64,000 bases of DNA from Onthophagus taurus. Taxonomy: Eukaryota > Arthropoda > Insecta > Coleoptera > Scarabaeidae. The translations under genes and the position numbers were made by a program. Every line of letters starts with the position of its first letter. The first letter of the stretch is position 1. The notes beneath the pieces were generated by a model. That model had not been told where the DNA came from and searched no databases. It saw only the letters and a program-made list of their open reading frames with translations. Of the stretch, positions 58,011 to 64,000 are shown in pieces. The stretch is taken from assembly GCF_036711975.1 (NCBI RefSeq), contig NC_091972.1:31439001-31503000 (forward strand), read 5' to 3'.

Positions 58011-58439
58011 TGGTCGATTATCATATTGGATAGTATTTGCCTTACAATACCTTACCTCGGTTCTAGTCGAGATGAGAAAAGTATCAATCGATCTGGACAT
58101 TGCAAGAATTTCCAGAAGAGAAAAACTCTCGGCTCGGTAAGATTTCTTCGAAGAAGAAGGAGGAATACTCTATGAACCAGGCATAGCAAAATAACAGTAA
58201 AGCCGGCTCTACACAATGCTATGAACGCTCGCTCCAACTTTAGACCGAACGTTTGAGACAAATTAAGTCCGACAATTGGTGTGACAAATGTTGTAAACAG
58301 TTTGGTACAAACTTTGCTCCAGTTTTAACAATTTTGATTTTTCCTTAATTGTAGCTTTTCGGACGACAAAAAAATGTAATTAAATTTTTAAAGAGCTCCC
58401 AACGAAAGCAATAGTAAGTTTTAGACTTATCTTATTATC

Positions 58440-59110
58440 GCTACATTTAGATTAATATATGTTCCTATGATGTGGTAAATGGCGGAAGTAACAATGATTC
58501 CAAAGCCACCTGAGGAAGTGTCGTCGTACAGGCCGATTTCCTTGTTGCCCGTAATTTCAAAATTATTTGATAAGCTATTTCTTAAAAGATTAAAACCGAT
58601 AATAGAAGAAAAGAACCTAATCCCTTCGCACCCGTTCAGGTTCAGAGAAAGCCACTCTACAATAGATTAGATAAACAGATTACAAATATTATTGAAAAGT
58701 CTTTAGAGGGAAAGGAAGTTTGCTCTGCAATATTCCTAGATGTGGCCCAAGCTTTTGATAAAGTCTGACACAAAGGCTTACTTCATAAATTGAATAAAAT
58801 CTTGCCACAACAACACTCTCAATTGATAAAATCATATCTTAAGCCGGCTCTACACGATGCTATAGGATAATATTTTGAAATAAAGCAGGAGGCCTATTCT
58901 AGCTTAAGAAAGATCCAGACTGGAGTGCCACAAGATAGTGTGGTCGGCCAAGTACTCTACTTGTTATAAACTAGTAGTATTCCTGATCTTGAACAGAACA
59001 CCATTGCAACGTTTGCAGATTACACAGCTATCATGGCAATAGGAAAAAATCATGAAAAGGCTGCTGACACGTTAAAATTATGTTAGTGTTAAAATTCTCA
59101 CATTTGTAAA
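58440..59110 (+). mobile_element. Jockey-type LINE fragment (reverse transcriptase)
   Basis: Reads AEVTMIPKPPEEVSSYRPIS, LLPVISKLFDKLFLKRLKPI, then frames with IFLDVAQAFDKV, QTGVPQ and TIATFADDTAIMAIGKNHEK (active site FADD intact in another frame), broken by stops. A piece of about 25 bases (AAGCCGGCTCTACACGATGC, 58841) interrupts the palm and repeats a sequence at 58199, suggesting a remnant of another small element. Endonuclease and thumb are missing. Confidence 0.8.
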
Positions 59111-59889
59111 AGTTTCTTTCCGAACGAGAACATGGTGCAAAATGGAATTTAAATATCAAGTGATTGCAATTTTAAAACTTTTTTCATATTTATAAAATAA
59201 TGAACTTAATTGTAGTTCAGACTGTAGTTCTAAATCTAAGATTTAATAATCTATTCGATTGTGTTGTTACAAATAAGAAAAAGCTTGTAACGATGTTCTT
59301 TGATTACTTTCTAAAAACAACTTGTAAGGAGTTAAAATAATATAAAAATTCTTAAAAAAGTTCTTGTGACAAATTAAAAGTTAATTATTGTTGATCAGTG
59401 TAATAGGTCTATGCATGTACTAACGAGCGTTAAGGTCATCAGATTGTATTTAACCTGCACATCTCTCAAGATCACGGTGAGACCTTTCATTTCGGACGTT
59501 TCGGAAGCTTTTGTAGATTAGGCAATTATTTTTTTAGTTAAATTTCCTGAAACATCGATAAATCTTCACTTACAATTAGTCATAGACATAATTTGATGGT
59601 GTAAATGAGTCGTAAATAGCTATGAAACTCGGTGTAATTGAGTTTATTTCTGTAGGAGCAACGACTTACAGATTACTCTATGCAATTTAAACAGCTTTTT
59701 ATCTTGATAAAAGCATTGAAGGCTAATTGTGTGCACTTCAACCCGTACAAGCAAAGTACTGTAAAGAGTGATGGGTGTATTAACCTTTAAAAATAGTAAT
59801 TTAATTTGCTAATAAAACTTTATTATACATTTTATAAAGCTTATAAAAAATCTTTGGTACATCAAAAGTCTTAAATACAATACTTTTAA
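59111..59889. other. Spacer and GPCR 3' UTR
   Basis: AT-rich, no gene recognised. TTTATT at 59819-59824 (AATAAA on the minus strand), 66 bases past the GPCR stop codon, is a plausible poly(A) signal. Confidence 0.45.
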
Positions 59890-60830
59890 CTACGTTTGTT
59901 CTTCTTTTTTAAAACATACGAAAATCCTTCTTTGAAAAAATTTACTTAAAGTAGGTAAAAACACCATACAAACTAATGTTCTTAAAGGTACAGAACTATA
60001 ATGAAGCATCGCTAAAAGTATAGCTTCGTATTCGCTGATATAAAAGTTATGTAAAGGGGGAATTTTAAAAGATTCGACGTCATTAATTGTTTTATTTTTA
60101 GCTAAAGTATGCATAACGTACGGTACATTTCTTGGTAAAAAAGTTAAGAAACACGTCAACGTTAACATAATACACAAAATAATTAATCGTTGCGTTGACA
60201 AAACATTCTTAGCGTTACTTAAAGAACTAGCGGTTTTACTTTTGTATAATTTAAAAATTAACAACAAAAACGACAAAGTTAATAATCCCAAAGGTATAAT
60301 GACTTTAAAACTTAATAAAAGATGTTGTAAAAGATCACCGTATTGAGTATTAATAACCGTACAAAGAGTAACATTAAAACCATCTAATTTAACTTTTAAA
60401 GTCGTCGCTAATGTATATTGAGGTACGCTCAAAGATAAGCAAACAGACCAAATTAACAAACACGGGAATATAATCGAAACGTCGGTTTTCTTTCTTCGGT
60501 AATCAATCGTCAAGTTCCTGCTTGTTGTTGGAGTCTCGTTCTTTTTTACTAAACATTCATTCGAGTCATCTCCATTACAAGATGTCAAAGGATTTTTTCC
60601 TTGGGAGGCTTCGTGAAAATGAAGATTCCAAATTGAGATCACGTGGAAGTTTAAACAGATTATTAAGTAGATAGAGAGGGAATTTATTAAGATTTCTCCT
60701 CCGAGGAAAGGTGGACAAAAATTTGAAGGGAATATCCAGGTTTCTGAATGGAGTAGGAGAATTTCTGGAACGAGAAGAATTATGGTTAAAATATCGACGA
60801 AAAGAAGTTGGATAATGATTAGGATTATAC
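59890..60830 (-). CDS. Rhodopsin-like GPCR, last exon (partial gene)
   Basis: The exon begins after a TTTTTTTTCAG acceptor (60831-60832) in phase 1 and runs to a stop at 59890, about 312 codons. Membrane segments appear in order: helix 2 (IIIQLLFVDILTIILLVPEI), helix 3 after a conserved Cys (NFCPPFLGGEILINSLSIYL), helix 4 (IIFPCLLIWSVCLSLSVPQY), helix 5 with Pro (LLLSFKVIIPLGLLTLSFLL), helix 6 (LIILCIMLTLTCFLTFLPRN) and helix 7 (AILLAMLHYSSVPLRTLVCM). The usual DRY after helix 3 is replaced by NFHVISIWN, and helix 7 lacks NPxxY. Cys in FNVTLC could pair with the helix 3 Cys. A long second intracellular loop precedes helix 4. The exon(s) with the N-terminus and helix 1 were not found and may lie further right or outside. 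Ligand unknown; an orphan or diverged peptide receptor is the best guess. Confidence 0.75.
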
Positions 60831-61499
60831 CTGAAAAAAAAAAAAATAATAGAAAATTATTAGAAATTTAATTTATTAAAGTAATTATGGTTTATTAATT
60901 TTTTGTTTTTTAGTCAAAATATTTTAATTTAATTACTGAAAATTCATAGCGATATGATAATTTTTTCACTTAGTTAATAAGATTAAACTCATTACATTAA
61001 ATATTACATCTTGCTAACATTAATTTTAAGAATTTAGTTCTAGATACATGAGTCGATTGTCAGATTGAGTTAGAAGATGTGATTAACTAAAAGAGGTGGT
61101 TATTCACAAAGCCCTTTATATCTGCTTCGCTCGATGTCGGTGTCGATATTTCGACACCAACATTAGACAAGAGACAACTTAAACCTATTCCTGTTTAACC
61201 TGATAATGGACTAAATTATAAATTGTATCTAAACATAGAGCGATAAATGCATTTCAGCAAATTTGGACATACCGAAAAATGTTTGCGCGAAAGTACTACT
61301 TTGGACATACCTAGGTACTGTTTTAGTTGAATTTGGGCTATATAATGAGTAAGGACAAAGAACAAAGGTTGAATACAACTATGTGATGATCGAAAATAAA
61401 GAATGGATCTAGAATGGGAAGATTAAGATTTTCGAAAATCAGAAGAGAAAAAACAACTAGAAGTAACCAACACACCGAAAGCAAAACAATTACCGACGA
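60831..61499. other. GPCR intron start, no gene recognised
   Basis: AT-rich. A short perfect hairpin GGTGTCGATATTTCGACACC lies near 61138-61157. Nothing else could be supported. Confidence 0.4.
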
Positions 61500-61840
61500 C
61501 TCTGACAATGAGATAGGTCTACGAACAAGAACAAACAAGATATGGGAAGAAAGGGAAGAATGGAAGCTGGGCATAAAAAAGTTGAACTGATAAAGGAGTT
61601 TCCACAGAAAAAATTGGATATATTGGTAATAACAGAGACAATAAGGAAAGAGAAAGGGAATACAGAAGTAACTGGAGGACATATTATGATAAATTGTAGG
61701 GTGGACGAAAACGAAAAGGCAGTAGAGATCGATTGTCTGAAGGAATTCACACTACGACTATAAAAAATATAGAAGGAAAAGCTCGGACTATGGTGGTAGT
61801 ATACGCGCCAAATAGAGATAACAGAAAAAAGTGAAGGATA
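61500..61840 (+). mobile_element. RTE-type LINE endonuclease fragment
   Basis: The plus strand reads FPQKKLDILVITETIRKEKG, NTEVTGGHIMINCRVDENEK, CLKEFT and, in other frames, a VVVYAPNRD-like block. This matches the start of the endonuclease domain of insect RTE-type LINEs. Hydrophobic minus-strand ORFs here are only its complement. Confidence 0.65.
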
Positions 61841-62229
61841 GACTTTAGGATTAACTTAACTTATTAAAAGACCAAAATTTATGTATTTAACTGTATACTT
61901 TGGAATTAAACGTCATCAAAGATAATGACAAAACATGATATAATGAACATCATCATATCCTGAAGTTTTCTGCTTGATTTGCAGGAATGTATAACTTATT
62001 GAAAACTTTTGAAGTCATAGGTTATCATTTCAAAGTCTGTAAAGTGCCTTTTCTTGGTCGAGAGCCTTTTCTAGGTAATTATAACTAATCTACTAAATCA
62101 TAATTTGCAATGTGGGATTTTTTTTAGTTTTATGCTCTCTAATGGAATTTGTGCGTAGTCTGTTTGGCGCCGATGGTCTCTAGATAATCTTAGAAAAACG
62201 ATTAAGACCCTAGATAGAGTACAGACTTG
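61841..62229. other. Unassigned spacer
   Basis: No feature recognised. It may be decayed LINE sequence between the endonuclease and reverse transcriptase fragments. Confidence 0.3.
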
Positions 62230-62480
62230 AAGCAGAGAAAACAACAGGCAGAAATAAGGATATATAGCTAATCTTCCTGGATCTAACAGCACCTTTCGAG
62301 CAGATGACAACATATATGGAATGTTGCAACAAGAACAGCTAAACTGAATCGAAAGTCATCGGATGACTTAAGATTGGAAAAGGCAATTACAGTCTAGGTC
62401 CACTACCGTTCATAAGCCACATGGATACAATAACAAAACAAGTCAAATAAAACCGAAGAGTTTAAGAGAATATAACACAA
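62230..62480 (+). mobile_element. RTE-type LINE reverse transcriptase fragment
   Basis: Frames give DLTAPFEQMTT and SLGPLPFISHMDTITKQVK, similar to the 'GDSLSPLLF...MD.I.K.VK' motif that precedes the YADD palm of RTE-type LINEs. It is a weak remnant. Confidence 0.5.
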
Positions 62481-64000
62481 AGTAAATATCACAAAAAAAC
62501 TTTCAAATATGGAAAACCTTACATTAAAGAAGAAAAAATACGTGGAGAAAATGTAGTACGGTGATAGTATCTCCCAATTAGAGTCGAAAAATACTGGAAT
62601 CTGCAAATAGTGGTCCAACCATCTTCAAAGCTGCGCTAATATTACATCATAAAGCCTCGTTATTATTAAAGGCGAAAACGGGGTTGTGAAGCTCAGCAAG
62701 GAATAATTTTCATTGGCGAGGTCCAGTTAATGCAATTAAGATCAGATTTTAAATAATAGAGGACGTAATGTTAAGCATAGTCAGGATGGTTAATCTTCCA
62801 AGCTTATCAAACATCGAAATCTATATTGTTGTATTTTAATGCATCAAAATCGCCATTTAATATCGTTATTGGTGACTCCGAATGGCTGAAAAAGGAATGT
62901 AGAAAAAAAATCTGCTTCCTCTTTAATAGTATAAAGTTCCGTGTGAAAAGATTAAGGGATAAATGATGATATGGTGATTATAGGAGGAAAAGTGAGTTGT
63001 AAACGTAGAATGATAAATAGAAACTGAGCATCGTGAATTTTAAGTTCAAAGTTAGCGAACTCAGTGCTTTCAGCAGCACTGTTTTTTAGTAATAAAATAT
63101 AGCTCGAATGTCAGAGTAACCCGTCGAGTGCCACGTCAAGTACTGCACTACGGATGTGCCACCTGATGGACGTAACTTAATAACCTCAAAAGAGCTAATC
63201 AAATCGTTAAGGACCATTAAATACGCTAGACTCTAAACAGCTGGAAAGGAACAGTAATCGACATGCCCTTACTCGCGTGTAAGTCGCACTACATATCAAT
63301 TGAATACGTCTTTTTATAAAGAAAAAACTTAACCCAGCAAGCTTAACCACTTTACATACAAATAAAACGGAACTAGATGTTTTGGCTTAACTAAACAATG
63401 AAACTTAACTAAACTGATATAGAAGCTGAGATAGAATACATTCAAGAGTTCTAGAGGACATTTAAAATTGTATTGAATTTTGAATTTTTTATATAATTTA
63501 ATTAGGTTGATACATAATGCTAGTGAAGAACAAGTAAATAACATTTACAATTAATAATTTAATAGTTGTGTAAAGATTGAAATATTTTGAAACATTTTCA
63601 ATATGTAAAGGAACTAGACATTTTTATGTTGTCAAGTTGTTTTTACTTTTTATATTATTTTTTTCTGTTTATGTTGAGGAACAATGTGCCTAATAGTTGA
63701 CCTGTAGTCAAGCTAGGCATTCGTTTTAAACATGCCAGAAAACTGGGAAGACACAAATTGCACACCATATCTTCTACAATATTCAAACAAAAATTTACAA
63801 TCGATGGTAAATTTTGTTGAATTCGGCTTAGAATATAAGAAGATATAAATAAGCATTACAGATAGCTATGTAATTCATATAAAAGAACATTTTACAAAAA
63901 ATTGGTCTTGCCTTTCAACATCTACGGTTGTACTCTGCTACTTTGTTGGGTTTTAAAACACTTTTTTGCTCACTTCGTATCAATCACTGTTGTGGTTGAA
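62481..64000. other. Right-edge region without recognised genes
   Basis: About 1.5 kb with no supported ORF, RNA gene or ordered repeat. If the GPCR has upstream exons, they could lie here or beyond the window, but none was identified. Confidence 0.4.

Noticed and set aside
61338-61750. Hydrophobic minus-strand ORFs (also at 38618-39220) that look like membrane proteins
   Set aside because: They are the complement of purine-rich LINE endonuclease or reverse transcriptase coding sequence.
1-64000. tRNA, rRNA, CRISPR or bacterial operon features
   Set aside because: None seen on reading; the sequence is typical insect nuclear DNA.

Overview
This is a eukaryotic nuclear window from an insect, almost certainly a beetle (Coleoptera). 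It is AT-rich, has intron-containing genes with GT..AG boundaries, is crowded with decayed insect-type transposons and LINEs, and carries three genes for coleoptericin-type antimicrobial peptides, a family known from beetles. No tRNA, rRNA, CRISPR array or prokaryotic feature was seen.

Layout. (1) 1-700: left-edge partial ORF and a Harbinger transposase remnant. (2) 1.4-11.1 kb: coleoptericin-like cluster, copies 1 and 2 on the minus strand and copy 3 on the plus strand, head-to-head with copy 2. Each has a 5' UTR intron ending at or next to the start codon, and kappaB-like GGGGAATTNC motifs upstream. A 2.2-kb Tc1/mariner-type element has split the TATA box of copy 2. (3) 11.6-15.7 kb: hAT/ZBED and LINE remnants. 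(4) 16.2-28.4 kb, minus: a fukutin-related protein (FKRP) gene of two exons, 495 codons, whose 10.7-kb intron holds MITEs, a Ginger/KRBA2-like integrase, a DDE transposase, a LINE tail and a 4.5-kb TTA-flanked element with Mutator-like and YqaJ-nuclease coding remains and a 1.2-kb palindrome. (5) 28.9-30.0 kb, minus: five-exon SLC25A17 (peroxisomal carrier). (6) 30.6-34.2 kb: a long-TIR element with an 11-bp target duplication, holding a LINE that itself holds a mariner-like element. (7) 34.7-44.7 kb: nested RTE-type and jockey/CR1-type LINE pieces, a 340-bp direct repeat, piggyBac and Tigger/jerky remnants. (8) 46.0-56.0 kb, minus: seven-exon nicalin (NCLN) with an 8.0-kb transposon-filled intron. 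(9) 56.3-58.0 kb: about four tandem units of roughly 430 bp, then a LINE fragment. (10) 59.9-60.8 kb, minus: last exon of an unusual rhodopsin-like GPCR, followed by LINE remnants to the window end.

The host genes are unrelated housekeeping or secretory-pathway functions (FKRP in Golgi glycosylation, nicalin in the ER membrane, SLC25A17 in peroxisomes) plus an immune peptide cluster and a receptor; the window shows no joint pathway. The strongest signals are the transposon in the immune promoter, the TTA-flanked Mutator/YqaJ element and the nested long-TIR element. All protein-family assignments come from recognising conserved residues by eye; no database search was run.
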